Source: Planctomycetales bacterium (GTDB lineage Bacteria > Planctomycetota > Planctomycetia > Isosphaerales > Isosphaeraceae). From it: a stretch of DNA of 40,473 nucleotides. The stretch covers positions 1 through 40,473 of the forward strand of contig DAIDKV010000212.1 of NCBI GenBank assembly GCA_027449865.1, in the 5' to 3' direction. The notes under the pieces are model-generated. The model did not search any database and had not been told where the DNA came from. It saw only the letters and a program-made list of their open reading frames with translations. Position 1 is the first letter of the stretch. Each line of letters opens with the position of its first letter. The position numbers and the translations under genes were made by a program. Below are positions 26,456 to 35,187 of this stretch, piece by piece.

Positions 26456-27196
26456 GTGGGCTTCCAGATCATCCCCGTGATCGACCTGAAGGGAGGCATG
26501 GCCGTTCATGCCGTCGGTGGTCGAAGGGACCAGTATCATCCGATCCGAAGCGTCTGGCAAGCGACCGCCGACCCAATCGCGCTGGCAAGGTCGATTCGCG
26601 AGGGGACTGGCCTGCAAACCCTCTACGTCGCCGATCTCGACGCGATTGAGGGCCGGCCCGATCATGCGGCGTTCCATGGAGCCCTGGGCCCCATCTGGCT
26701 CGATGCGGGCCTTCGCCATCGCAAGGATCTCGATCGTTTTCTCGATCGAGCGACGTTGGATTTCGTGGCCGGACTGGAGAGTGTCAACGGCCCTCGAAGT
26801 CTGGCGGGCCTCCTCGAAGCGGCCGGGGCCGATCGCCTGATCTTCAGCCTGGACCTCGACGACGGCCGACCCAGAATCGCCCCAGGCGCCGACTGGCCGG
26901 GGGTCGATCCGTTCTCGATCGTGGCCCAGGCGATCGACCTGGGTGTCCGCCGCCTGATCCTGCTCGACCTGAGGCGAGTCGGAACCGGTCGAGGCATCGG
27001 GACGGAGGAGCTTCTTTCCGAGATCCGCGCGCGATATCCTGCCGCCGAGATCGTGGCGGGAGGCGGAATCCGGGGGATGGAGGATCTCCGGTCGCTCCGC
27101 GATCGAGGGGCCTCGGGCGTCCTGATCGGCTCGGCGCTCCACGATGGGCGGATCGGCCCGACCGAGCTGGACGCATTCTTATCGAGTGGCGGTTGA
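26456..27196 (+). CDS. HisA/HisF-related TIM-barrel protein of H4MPT clusters
   Basis: A 246-residue (beta/alpha)8 barrel related to HisA: IIPVIDLKGGMAVHAVGG at the start with the first catalytic-type Asp, LIFSLDLDDGRP with the second, and AGGGIRGMEDLRSL and ASGVLIGSALHDG for phosphate binding. HisA-related proteins of this kind accompany H4MPT genes in methylotrophs and methanogens and are presumed to act in cofactor biosynthesis; the reaction is not established. True HisA of histidine synthesis is less likely given the neighbours. The start is GTG 26456, five bases from the divergent mfnD-like start. It is the only plus-strand gene in this stretch and overlaps the convergent PTPS gene by 18 bases. 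Confidence 0.88.
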   Translation: MGFQIIPVIDLKGGMAVHAVGGRRDQYHPIRSVWQATADPIALARSIREGTGLQTLYVADLDAIEGRPDHAAFHGALGPIWLDAGLRHRKDLDRFLDRATLDFVAGLESVNGPRSLAGLLEAAGADRLIFSLDLDDGRPRIAPGADWPGVDPFSIVAQAIDLGVRRLILLDLRRVGTGRGIGTEELLSEIRARYPAAEIVAGGGIRGMEDLRSLRDRGASGVLIGSALHDGRIGPTELDAFLSSGG

Positions 27197-27691
27197 CTCG
27201 CCGGCGCGGTGCTCGACGCGGGCCGACTGGCCAAAGCTCTCCTCCACCTCGACACGGAGCACGCGGGGCGTGGATAGGCCTGCTTCTCGAAGGGACGTCG
27301 CCAGCCGCCCGGCGATGTAGTCGGCGAGCAGCTCCGCGGTCGTGTTGGCGATCGGAAGAAGCACACACTCGTCGCGCGGGAAGCTCCAGTAGCGATCGCC
27401 GTATCGTGCCCGAATGTTCGATCCCTCGTCTTCGAGCCGAATGAGGCGGCTCTGAGTCGGGAGCATCATCCGGTGATCGAGCTCGTCGAGAATGGTCTTC
27501 GTCAGGTCTTTCAGCGCGATGAAGTCGATGACGTAGTGGTTCTCGTCGAGGTCACCCTCGGCCTCGACGGCGACCCGGTAATTATGCCCGTGAATCCGCT
27601 CGCACTGGCTGCCCTGATAGGTGATGAAGTGCCCCGAGCAGAAGACGAGGTAGTCCTTCGTGACGCGGACCTGGAAGGTGGCGGCTGGCAT
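27179..27691 (-). CDS. 6-pyruvoyl-tetrahydropterin synthase family protein
   Basis: A 170-residue T-fold protein from ATG 27691. The zinc site is recognisable: H21 in CSGHFI and H34/H36 in HGHNYRV. C30 in the C-x3-HGH motif is at the place of the catalytic cysteine, and LDHRMM carries the further conserved His. PTPS/QueD family enzymes convert dihydroneopterin triphosphate. In this cluster a role in the pterin half of H4MPT is likely, though it might instead serve queuosine synthesis. It lies 19 bases after the CitG-like gene on the same strand. Confidence 0.9.
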   Translation of the reverse strand: MPAATFQVRVTKDYLVFCSGHFITYQGSQCERIHGHNYRVAVEAEGDLDENHYVIDFIALKDLTKTILDELDHRMMLPTQSRLIRLEDEGSNIRARYGDRYWSFPRDECVLLPIANTTAELLADYIAGRLATSLREAGLSTPRVLRVEVEESFGQSARVEHRAGESTATR

Positions 27692-27710
27692 GGCGGGCGT
27701 GTTCCTCGGC

Positions 27711-28586
27711 TCAAACTTCGTCGATCGATCCGCCGGCGCGATGCGAGGGGACCGGCACCGGAATTGTCCCATCCCGGAGCGCCGCGTACAAGGCGGCCGT
27801 GACGAGGTCGGCGGTCGTTCCCGGATTGAATCGGCGGTCGGGATGGCGCAGCCAGTCGTCGAACTCGGCACAGCGACGAGCCGCCTCGGGGCGATTCGGC
27901 CAGCCTGCCGAGAGGATCGCCTCGGCTCGATGGGAGACCTCTCTCGCCCGGTCGAGCCCCGCCTTCCGCGCGATCAATGAGTCGGGATGCTTCGCCAGCA
28001 AGTTCAGGTGCGCCGCGACGACGGCCGTCTCGACAGGCCAGCCGCTTCGCAGGGTCGAGGCGATTGCGGGCAGGGCCTCGTCGAGAACCTCGCGGTATCC
28101 GTCCGCGTACTGGCGGGCGACGAGGTCACGGTCGGCGGCCATTGCCATGACCTCGCGAAGGGGAAGGGTTGGCTCGTCGGCGATGTCCTGATCGGAGACG
28201 GTTCCCATCCCGCCCGGATGGGCGAGGCGAATCGCTCGATAGACAGCGCGGGCGTCTTCGATGGTCGTGGTTCCCAGCACCGATTGCAGGCTCTCGCGAA
28301 GATCGATCCCATCGGGAACGGCCGCCATGGGGGCCAGCAGAAGAATCATCCCGAGGTTCGTATTCGTGGCGACGACCTTTCGCGTTTCGATCACCGCGCG
28401 TTCGACGGCCCGACCGATCCCCACGTCCCGGGTGGAATCGAGAGCCTCGCCGATCGCTGTCGCGCTGGCGAGGAAGTCGAGGAACGTCAGGCCGGGGAGA
28501 TCCCGCGAACGATGGACGTTCCCTGGCTTCGGCGCCATGACTTCGAGCAGAGAGGCCAACTGAGCTCGACGTCCCGGCCCGATCAT
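27711..28586 (-). CDS. Triphosphoribosyl-dephospho-CoA synthase-like protein (CitG family)
   Basis: A 291-residue all-helical protein of the CitG/MdcB family: LEVMAPKPGNVHRSRDL, TNTNLGMILLLAPMA and HPGGMGTVSDQDI are the diagnostic stretches. Classical CitG makes the ribosylated prosthetic group of citrate lyase, but no citrate or malonate lyase gene is nearby. Homologues of this kind are regular members of bacterial H4MPT clusters, where a ribosyl-phosphate transfer step in cofactor assembly is a reasonable guess. I place the start at ATG 28586, which overlaps the upstream stop (ATGA); the in-frame ATG at 28613 lies inside the preceding gene. Confidence 0.9.
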   Translation of the reverse strand: MIGPGRRAQLASLLEVMAPKPGNVHRSRDLPGLTFLDFLASATAIGEALDSTRDVGIGRAVERAVIETRKVVATNTNLGMILLLAPMAAVPDGIDLRESLQSVLGTTTIEDARAVYRAIRLAHPGGMGTVSDQDIADEPTLPLREVMAMAADRDLVARQYADGYREVLDEALPAIASTLRSGWPVETAVVAAHLNLLAKHPDSLIARKAGLDRAREVSHRAEAILSAGWPNRPEAARRCAEFDDWLRHPDRRFNPGTTADLVTAALYAALRDGTIPVPVPSHRAGGSIDEV

Positions 28587-29476
28587 CGTTTTTTCCCTCG
28601 GTCGAGCAGGCATTCGAGAACCGCGGTGGCGACGTCCAGGCCCGTGACCCGTGAAATGGCCCGCCAGCCTGGGACGGCGTTGACCTCCAGAACGACCGGC
28701 CGATTCCGATCCAGGTCATGGATCACGTCGACTCCGGCGACCACGGCACCGACCGCGCGGGCGGCCCGGATCGCGAATTGTTCCTCGGAGGAATCAAGCC
28801 GGAAGGCTTCCGCGTGTCCGCCGAGTGAGATGTTTGTCCGCCACTCACCCATCGGCGCCGATCGCTTCATCGCGCCAAAAACGACCCCGTCGATGACAAG
28901 GACACGGAGGTCGAAGCCAGGATGCCGAACGACTCGCTGCAAATAGAGAACACCTCCAGTTCGCTCGATCGCGTGGAAGGCCCGCCAGGCCAGTTCGCGA
29001 TCGCCGACTCGCAGAAGCCCGCGTCCCTCCGAGCCAAAGAGCGGCTTGACGATCACGTCGCCGCCCATCGCCTCGAACACCTCCATCGCCGAGGCCGCCG
29101 ACTGACCGGCCCACGACTCGGGGACTTCGAGGCCCTCGGCTTCGATCAACGCCAGCGAAAGATACTTGTCCACGGCGGCCTCGACCGCGCGGGGAGGGTT
29201 CACGATCGGCACGCCCGAGGCCGCGAGACGGTGCAGCATGTCCATCCGGAAGACGATCGGCTCCAGACCGCCGGGAGGCATCATCCGAACAAGAACTCCA
29301 TCGACCTGTTTCAGATCGATCGATCCGGCCCGGATCTCGCGACGGCTTCCGACGGTCGCCGAGACCTCGCCGAAGGGGATCGCGTGCAGTTCGACGTCAA
29401 GCCGACGCGAGGCCCGTTGCAGGTCCTCGACGTGCCAGCCGAGCCCGGATACGAGCGCCGCCACGGTTTTCCTCAT
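28583..29476 (-). CDS. RimK-type ATP-grasp ligase, MptN-like
   Basis: About 297 residues from ATG 29476 with the RimK/ATP-grasp layout: VNPPRAVEAAVDKYLSLALI, VIVKPLFGSEGRGLLRV (the ATP-binding loop) and FDLRVLVIDGVVFGAMKR, ending in VVAGVDVIHDLDRNRPVVLE. RimK-like enzymes add glutamate to a carboxyl group; the archaeal MptN adds glutamate to tetrahydromethanopterin. In bacterial H4MPT clusters a tail-modification role is assumed. The frame is open to ATG 29551, but that would overlap mch by 58 bases and adds a non-family extension. Coupled to the CitG-like gene by an ATGA overlap. Confidence 0.87.
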   Translation of the reverse strand: MRKTVAALVSGLGWHVEDLQRASRRLDVELHAIPFGEVSATVGSRREIRAGSIDLKQVDGVLVRMMPPGGLEPIVFRMDMLHRLAASGVPIVNPPRAVEAAVDKYLSLALIEAEGLEVPESWAGQSAASAMEVFEAMGGDVIVKPLFGSEGRGLLRVGDRELAWRAFHAIERTGGVLYLQRVVRHPGFDLRVLVIDGVVFGAMKRSAPMGEWRTNISLGGHAEAFRLDSSEEQFAIRAARAVGAVVAGVDVIHDLDRNRPVVLEVNAVPGWRAISRVTGLDVATAVLECLLDRGKKR

Positions 29477-29493
29477 CGTCTCCGAAGTCCCGA

Positions 29494-30438
29494 TCAAAGG
29501 AAGAACGACCGCTCCAGGACGCCGGGCTCGAGCCGTCCGAAGGTCCAGCATCGGCCCGTTTCCACGTTCTGAAACGAGACCTGCGCGGGACTGAAGAGGT
29601 GCGGATCGACGGCGTAGAAGTCGTGATTGTATCGCGCGAAGATCTGGGCGAACGGCTCGCCGTGGTCGCGCGAAGCCATCGACGGTACCTTCGGCCCCAT
29701 TGCTTCCAGGCTTGCGTCGTCGCCCGAGACCATGAGGACGACTCTCGCCCCATAGAGGATCGCGTCGTTGGTCCGGCCGATCGCGGCGAGGTCGCTGGCC
29801 GCGACCGGGGGAAGAGGTGCCCAGCCATGCGCGGAGAGGATCCGCGACAGATCAAATTTCAGTTCGGCGAGCTTGTGCAGCGCCGTCTCTACCGACCGCG
29901 CCACAATCTGAACGCCCCCAGCGAGGCTTGCCGTCGGCGCGGCGAGCAGGGTCACGGCCGAGGGTTTCACCCGGCACGCCTCGGCGATCTTTTCGAAGAC
30001 CGCGGCTGTCGGCGGCTTGCTGGTCTCCAGAATCCCGACGACAAACGAAGGCTCCTCGCGATGACCGATGGTCTCGAAAATCGCCTCGGTTCCGGCGGCG
30101 GCCCGCATCGGCCCCGATCCCATCGCGAAGAACTTTCCCTCCTGGATCGACCATCCGGCGTACTGGCTCGCCAGGCAGGCGCGGACCGGATGGTCGGTCA
30201 CGACATGAACCATCGATACGGGATGACCGGCCACCTCACCGGGGATCAGCTCAACGTCGGCCAGCGAGGCGAGGCAGCACCTCGCCAGCTCGATGCCTGT
30301 CCTCAGGCCCCCGCGGACAGAGATTCCGCAGTCGATGAACCGGCCACCGCCCTCGATCGGATAGACCACGGTCCGGTAATCGTCGGACATCATCGCGAGG
30401 ACCTCGGCGATCCCCATGGCTTCTTCGTTGAGACTCAT
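29494..30438 (-). CDS. mch: Methenyl-tetrahydromethanopterin cyclohydrolase
   Basis: This 314-residue protein matches Mch in length and sequence character: SLNEEAMGIAEVL at the start, VYPIEGGGRFIDCGISVRGG, ASQYAGWSIQEGKFFAMGSG and LLAAPTASLAGGVQIVARSVE. Mch hydrolyses methenyl-H4MPT to 5-formyl-H4MPT in the cytoplasm, the step just before formyl transfer by the Ftr/Fhc complex encoded directly upstream. The ftr stop is 44 bases before this start and the RimK-like gene begins 17 bases after its stop, so it belongs to the same transcription unit. I see no disrupted motif. Confidence 0.96.
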   Translation of the reverse strand: MSLNEEAMGIAEVLAMMSDDYRTVVYPIEGGGRFIDCGISVRGGLRTGIELARCCLASLADVELIPGEVAGHPVSMVHVVTDHPVRACLASQYAGWSIQEGKFFAMGSGPMRAAAGTEAIFETIGHREEPSFVVGILETSKPPTAAVFEKIAEACRVKPSAVTLLAAPTASLAGGVQIVARSVETALHKLAELKFDLSRILSAHGWAPLPPVAASDLAAIGRTNDAILYGARVVLMVSGDDASLEAMGPKVPSMASRDHGEPFAQIFARYNHDFYAVDPHLFSPAQVSFQNVETGRCWTFGRLEPGVLERSFFL

Positions 30439-30482
30439 CGTTTCGCCTCCGAACGCGGAATCTTGCGGCCGCGGAAAGCCGA

Positions 30483-31385
30483 TCAGACCGGCTCTCCATA
30501 TCGATCGAGCACGTCGAGCAGGCGGATGTGAAAGGGCCCGAGGTTCCCTCCGTAATTGCCGGCGGTCACCCCGAGCACCCCAGGTTGCCCGGCCGCCGTC
30601 TGAACCCCGACCGCCGTGGCACGCTCGACCGCTTCCATGGTCAGACCATCGATCACGATTTCATACGCACAGGTGGCCTCCGCTGGAAGATCGGTCGTGA
30701 CCACTCCGCGGAGCATGGGAGCGAACGCGGTGTTCGTGCTGGCGCGCAATGCCCTGTACTTGCTCCCGACCTTTGAGCCCGACCGTGCGATCCCGCCCGG
30801 GAACGGCAGGATCACGTCACGGCATCTCGCCCGAATGGCCTGGACGGCCGACTCGGTGGCCGCGAGCGTCCGCGAGGGATCGTTGCCCATCACGATCAGG
30901 TTCCCGCCCGCGACGCCCTTGACCGTGCCGAAGGCTTCTTCACAGAGGAATTCGCCGTCCATGACCGGGATTCGCCAGTATCGACGCTCGCCGATCCATT
31001 TCGAGATTTGCCATCCGTCACCGAAGTAGCGGAGCCGTCCACCAACCACGATCGACTTTTCCGCGACGGGAAGTCCGTTATAGCAGGCGGATGTCGGGCA
31101 GGTCATCACACACTGGCCGACGCGATTTGTCAGAGATTTCTCCAGCGCGTCGCGCGAAAAAGCGAAGACGAGGACGCTGCAACCGGGGCGTCCGTCGGGG
31201 GTCTCGGCGGGATCGAGGATTCGTTCCAGTGCGGCCTCGGCGTCGCAGGCGATCACGCTGGTCGCGTAGCCCGACATCGTCCGCGCGGCGGTCTCGGCCC
31301 AGGCGGGCGTATCGGCCGTCAGGATCGCTCGGGCGGCGGTCATTGGAAACGCCTCGGCGAAGGTGTCGACGACGATCGGGATCAC
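30483..31385 (-). CDS. fhcD: Formylmethanofuran-H4MPT formyltransferase (FhcD/Ftr)
   Basis: A 300-residue protein, the usual length for Ftr. It starts at GTG 31385, which overlaps the fhcA stop by four bases (GTGA) and gives the family-typical start VVDTFAEAFPM. Other conserved stretches are FGDGWQISKWIGERRYWRIP, GTVKGVAGGNLIVMG, FPGGIARSGSKVGSKY and the C-terminal GNYGGNLGPFHIRL. The enzyme moves the formyl group between H4MPT and the furan cofactor. As part of the bacterial formyltransferase/hydrolase complex it works with FhcA, B and C to release formate. Confidence 0.97.
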   Translation of the reverse strand: MIPIVVDTFAEAFPMTAARAILTADTPAWAETAARTMSGYATSVIACDAEAALERILDPAETPDGRPGCSVLVFAFSRDALEKSLTNRVGQCVMTCPTSACYNGLPVAEKSIVVGGRLRYFGDGWQISKWIGERRYWRIPVMDGEFLCEEAFGTVKGVAGGNLIVMGNDPSRTLAATESAVQAIRARCRDVILPFPGGIARSGSKVGSKYRALRASTNTAFAPMLRGVVTTDLPAEATCAYEIVIDGLTMEAVERATAVGVQTAAGQPGVLGVTAGNYGGNLGPFHIRLLDVLDRYGEPV

Positions 31386-32986
31386 GGGACAACCTCCGAT
31401 TCTCCGATCGTATCGGCCTCCACGGGGTAGTTCCGCCACCGGATCGAGTACGAGCTCTCAAACCATTTTTGCAGATCGGGCTCGACACCTCGGTCGTAAT
31501 CGGGCGCGACATGCAGCGTTCTTCCGCGCGTCGCCTCCCGTATCTCACCCTGCTCGACGACAATACGCCCTCGGTGGATCACGTACCGGGGCAGGGCAAA
31601 CATCACTTCGGGATCGGGGTCGGGCGTGTAGATCGTCACGTCGGCGTCGGCACCGATACCGAGGTGGCCCTTGTTCGTCAGTCCGAGCATCCGGGCCGGG
31701 CCAGCCCGGGTGATGATCGCGATCTCAGAGAGACTGTATTGCCGATCCAGATCGCGCAGGACCGACCGCTCTCGGACCTCGGCGGGCAACGCCGCGAGGG
31801 CGTCTTTCCGGAACGTCGCATCCATCAAAAGCTTGATGATCCGCGGATAGGCGAGGAACGACCCGCCGTTGGGATGATCGGTGCTCATCGCGATTCGCCA
31901 GGGGTCGCGTGCGAGCAAGAACCATTCCAGGCCGATGGCCCATTGCCAGGCGTGGACCGCGGTTGTATTCCGGTACTCGATCGGCGCGACCCCGCAGCCG
32001 GTCTCCTGTTCGATGTCGTTGCTGTACCACTTCGTCCCATACAGCCGACCGAGAAAGTGACCGACTGGCCCATCCGCCGTCATCCCGATCGCCGGCCCGA
32101 AGACGATCTGCCCGACGTCAACCGTCAGGTTCGGATGATCGTTTAAATACTCGACCAGCGGACCAACCTTCGATCCAAAGGTGGATTCATCTCCGTCGCC
32201 GCCGTCGTAGCTGTGGAACTGAATGTGCGCCATGTGGGCACGATGGCCCTCGAGACGCTTCATGGTTTGAAGCGTCGTGGTCCAGTTCCCCGGTAGGCCG
32301 AGGTTCAGCGTATGCACATGGACCGGATGTGGAAGTCGCAGCTCGTCAGCCGCCCAGGCCACCGAGGCGAGAATCTGGCCAGGCGTCACCTCGAAATGAT
32401 CGACCCGCGTCTCGAGATCGCGGGCGTTCCCCTCGGGCCGATTCTTCCAGTTCTCGACACCGCCCGGATTCACCAGCTTGGCCGCGAATCCCTTCGAGGC
32501 ACCGAGCAACCAGCCGACAAAGGCCTTTAGCCGGTCCGGCTCATTCTGCCGGATCGCTCGCATGATGTAGTGATTATTTCCCATCAGGGCAAAGAATCCG
32601 CGATCGATGCAGGGCGTGTCGACCAGTTCCTCGTGGGCATGCCGGGCGGCAAGCGGGGCAATCGCGGCGTCAAAGGCGGTCGTATAGCCGAGTCCGGCGT
32701 AGCGGAGTCCGGTGCTGGTCGTGCTCGGGATGATCTCCCCATGCTCGGGGCACATCATCCGCGCGGCGTTGACCTTCGAGCCCACGATATGGCAGTGCAT
32801 GTCCACACCGCCGGGCATGACGACCAGTCCCTTGGCATCAATCGTCCGTGCCGGCCGGGTCTCGAAATCGCTCGGGGCTTCAACGATCTTCCCTCCGGAC
32901 ATCCAGAGGTCGCGCACCTCTCCATCGATCCCGTTAGCCGGGTCGTACACCGTCCCACCGGCGATCTTCAGGAATTCCGGGATCAT
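31382..32986 (-). CDS. fhcA: Formylmethanofuran hydrolase subunit A (FhcA)
   Basis: A 534-residue amidohydrolase-fold protein. The metal-binding HxH is H64/H66 in GGVDMHCHIVGS, and K170 in GFAAKLVNPGG is at the place expected for the carboxylated lysine bridging the two metals. HPVHVHTLNLGLPGN and IAMSTDHPNGGSFLAYPRII supply the further His and Asp ligands. Subunit A hydrolyses the formyl-furan cofactor to formate. Both junctions are four-base overlaps (fhcC upstream, fhcD downstream), which fits a tight stoichiometric complex. The length matches FwdA/FhcA proteins. Confidence 0.97.
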   Translation of the reverse strand: MIPEFLKIAGGTVYDPANGIDGEVRDLWMSGGKIVEAPSDFETRPARTIDAKGLVVMPGGVDMHCHIVGSKVNAARMMCPEHGEIIPSTTSTGLRYAGLGYTTAFDAAIAPLAARHAHEELVDTPCIDRGFFALMGNNHYIMRAIRQNEPDRLKAFVGWLLGASKGFAAKLVNPGGVENWKNRPEGNARDLETRVDHFEVTPGQILASVAWAADELRLPHPVHVHTLNLGLPGNWTTTLQTMKRLEGHRAHMAHIQFHSYDGGDGDESTFGSKVGPLVEYLNDHPNLTVDVGQIVFGPAIGMTADGPVGHFLGRLYGTKWYSNDIEQETGCGVAPIEYRNTTAVHAWQWAIGLEWFLLARDPWRIAMSTDHPNGGSFLAYPRIIKLLMDATFRKDALAALPAEVRERSVLRDLDRQYSLSEIAIITRAGPARMLGLTNKGHLGIGADADVTIYTPDPDPEVMFALPRYVIHRGRIVVEQGEIREATRGRTLHVAPDYDRGVEPDLQKWFESSYSIRWRNYPVEADTIGESEVVP

Positions 32987-33810
32987 GCCAGCCCACCACC
33001 CTCCCGCGTCCAGATTTCACCCTTGCCCAGCGAGAGCAGGTCCCCATGATAGAGATCCAGTTTCCCGCTCGGCCAGTCTACCCCCGCGAAGCCCGTGCGT
33101 CGGAGCTCCCGTTCGATGAGGGCCAGAAATTGCGGTCGAAATCGACCGGCTCGCCGGAAGGTCGGGAGCAACGGGACCGGTCCGCCGCCGAAGAGCCCGA
33201 TCGTCCCGCGCCGCATCTCCGCGCCCGGATATCGCCCGCATGACCCAAAAACGAGGATCGTCCCGGCGATCATTCCGAGCCCGGCGTGATCGCCGCAAGC
33301 GCCGCCGATCGCGATCGTCCCTCGTCTCATGGACCGGCCGATCTCGGCTCCGGCGGAACCCCCGACCAGGATCGTTCCGTTCGTCATCCCGCGCCTCGAG
33401 CCGGGGTACGAGGCTCCCACGAGATCTCCGACAGACCCGCATATTGATACGTGGCCATTTGTCATTTCGGCGCCGACCCAGTCGCCGGCATCGCCGGAGA
33501 CCTCGATCGTTCCCCCGCTCATTTGTGCCGCTAGGTGCCACCCAGTGCAACCATCGACGACGATTCGCCCCGCCGACATCTGCGCGCCGATTCGATGAAC
33601 GTTCCGGAGATTTCCCTCGAAGTCGATCCGCTCGTCCGAGGGATCGCCCTTGATCTGGAAGACCTCGGCGAGAGGAACGGTGCGGTTCCCGTGCCGAATG
33701 GGAAATCGCCCGATCTCGGCCGGGGGCATACCGCGAAGTCGATCGGGCCGGACACCGATGACCTCGATGGGAAGGTCGGATTCGTCGGTTCGCCTCAGGA
33801 GGAGTGCCAC
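32983..33810 (-). CDS. fhcC: Formylmethanofuran hydrolase subunit C (FhcC)
   Basis: A 275-residue protein with the right-handed beta-helix repeat of FwdC/FhcC and glutamate-synthase alpha C-terminal domains: repeated motifs such as GAQMSAGRIVVDG, GTIEVSGDAGDWVGAEMTNG, GTILVGGSAGAEIG and GTIAIGGACGDHAGLGM. It has a structural role in the formyltransferase/hydrolase complex, holding subunits A, B and D together. The start lies three bases after the fhcB stop and the stop overlaps the fhcA start. Confidence 0.96.
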   Translation of the reverse strand: MALLLRRTDESDLPIEVIGVRPDRLRGMPPAEIGRFPIRHGNRTVPLAEVFQIKGDPSDERIDFEGNLRNVHRIGAQMSAGRIVVDGCTGWHLAAQMSGGTIEVSGDAGDWVGAEMTNGHVSICGSVGDLVGASYPGSRRGMTNGTILVGGSAGAEIGRSMRRGTIAIGGACGDHAGLGMIAGTILVFGSCGRYPGAEMRRGTIGLFGGGPVPLLPTFRRAGRFRPQFLALIERELRRTGFAGVDWPSGKLDLYHGDLLSLGKGEIWTREGGGLA

Positions 33811-33813
33811 GGC

Positions 33814-35103
33814 TCAGGCCCTCCGCTCGCGGACGCGATGCTCGATCGATCGAAGGACGGCCTCAACTGTAGGGAATCGCGAGGCAACCACGGCCCGCAA
33901 GGGCAGGGGGACGCCGTCCATCCGGTAGACGGTGCCGCTCGTTTCGATGCCGAAGGCGGCCGTCCGGATGACCACCTCGGCGGCTTGCGGATGGGGTTCC
34001 TGGTTTCCTGTCAGCAGGACTCGGGGAATCTTGCGTCTGACCTCTGTTGTCGGCTCGTTGTCCATCACCATCGGATTACCTGAGACGACCAGCACCGCGT
34101 CAGCCGCGGTCGCAGAAGGCAGTCCGGCGTCGGATGAAAGAGGTCCTTGACCCTCAACGAAGCGGACCGCGCCCGGGAGGCCCGTCCGCCAGGTCAGCAC
34201 GTTCCGCGCTCCGACCCCATTCCCCCCAGAATGGAGCGGCATGACGACGAACCGCGTCCTTTCGTTGAGCTCGCGCACCAGCGAATGGATTCCTCGAACC
34301 GAGAGGCCATTCGAGCGGCCGTCGTAGAGGATCGCACCATAACGTGCCGCACGAAATCGCTCGACCAGGGCTTGCCAGTCCTTGAGGGCCACTCCCGCGA
34401 TCTGTTCGGCCTCGATTGCGATCCCCTTGACCAGCGCGCGAAGTAACCAGAGAGCCTCGACCTCGGCACCCTCGTCCATCGGGATCGCCAGGTCGGCCTC
34501 TTTCAGGGTCGTCGTCTCTCGGATGTCGACGACAGCCAGGAAGCGATCGTTGCGACCGCCTGGGAGAAAATCGCTCCTGGGCTCGAGCACGTGTCGGGAG
34601 AATAGGCGGGGGTGTGTTCGAACCGGATCGGCCCGCCAGATGAGCACGAAATCGGCCCGGTTCTGAATTTCGCCCAGGGTGCACGTCACCTCGCCGACCG
34701 ATTGGAGCGATAAGATTGTCGCGGAAACCCCGGGGACTTCGAGGCCTCCCCCGATCGACTCGGCAAGCTCGACCGCAGCTCGATGACCCTCGGTCGTGCA
34801 TTCCTGCAAACCGATCACGAGCGGGCAGGAAGCCCCGGCGAGTAGGATCGCGGCTCGTTCGACAGCCTCGTCGAAGTTTGCCGGCTCTCCATGAATCCAG
34901 GCTTCAGGACCATCGCCCCGACGATTCCCAAGGAAATGCCCCTCGCCAATCGAGCAGGCGCCCTGGGCCTCGAGAATCCGGTCTCCTTTGACTTTCACCA
35001 CGATGTCGTCGCAGAGGCATCCACACGCGGTGCAGACCGAGTCGGGCCAGATCCTCCGATCATCGACCGTCCGACTCGGGTCCATCTTGCTCGCACCCTC
35101 CAC
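33814..35103 (-). CDS. fhcB: Formylmethanofuran dehydrogenase-like subunit B (FhcB)
   Basis: A 429-residue protein homologous to the molybdopterin-type subunit B of archaeal formylmethanofuran dehydrogenase. The N-terminal motif C24-x2-C27-x3-C31 and C50 (DSVCTACGCLCDDI, GACSIG) look like the [4Fe-4S] ligand set. The segment corresponding to the archaeal metal-ligand cysteine reads IGLQECTTEGHRAAVE, where I align Thr rather than Cys at the ligand position, so it is probably not a redox catalyst, as in the other bacterial hydrolytic complexes. First gene of the operon; GTG 35103 (AGGA close upstream) or ATG 35085 (GGAGG about 11 bases upstream) are both possible starts. Confidence 0.94.
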   Translation of the reverse strand: MEGASKMDPSRTVDDRRIWPDSVCTACGCLCDDIVVKVKGDRILEAQGACSIGEGHFLGNRRGDGPEAWIHGEPANFDEAVERAAILLAGASCPLVIGLQECTTEGHRAAVELAESIGGGLEVPGVSATILSLQSVGEVTCTLGEIQNRADFVLIWRADPVRTHPRLFSRHVLEPRSDFLPGGRNDRFLAVVDIRETTTLKEADLAIPMDEGAEVEALWLLRALVKGIAIEAEQIAGVALKDWQALVERFRAARYGAILYDGRSNGLSVRGIHSLVRELNERTRFVVMPLHSGGNGVGARNVLTWRTGLPGAVRFVEGQGPLSSDAGLPSATAADAVLVVSGNPMVMDNEPTTEVRRKIPRVLLTGNQEPHPQAAEVVIRTAAFGIETSGTVYRMDGVPLPLRAVVASRFPTVEAVLRSIEHRVRERRA

Positions 35104-35187
35104 GGTTCCTTCGAGACTTTGGCAATATGAGGACTGGTTCCGATTCTGCGAGGGGCCTGTTCCCGTCTTGTCGGAGCCGCTCGGCGG

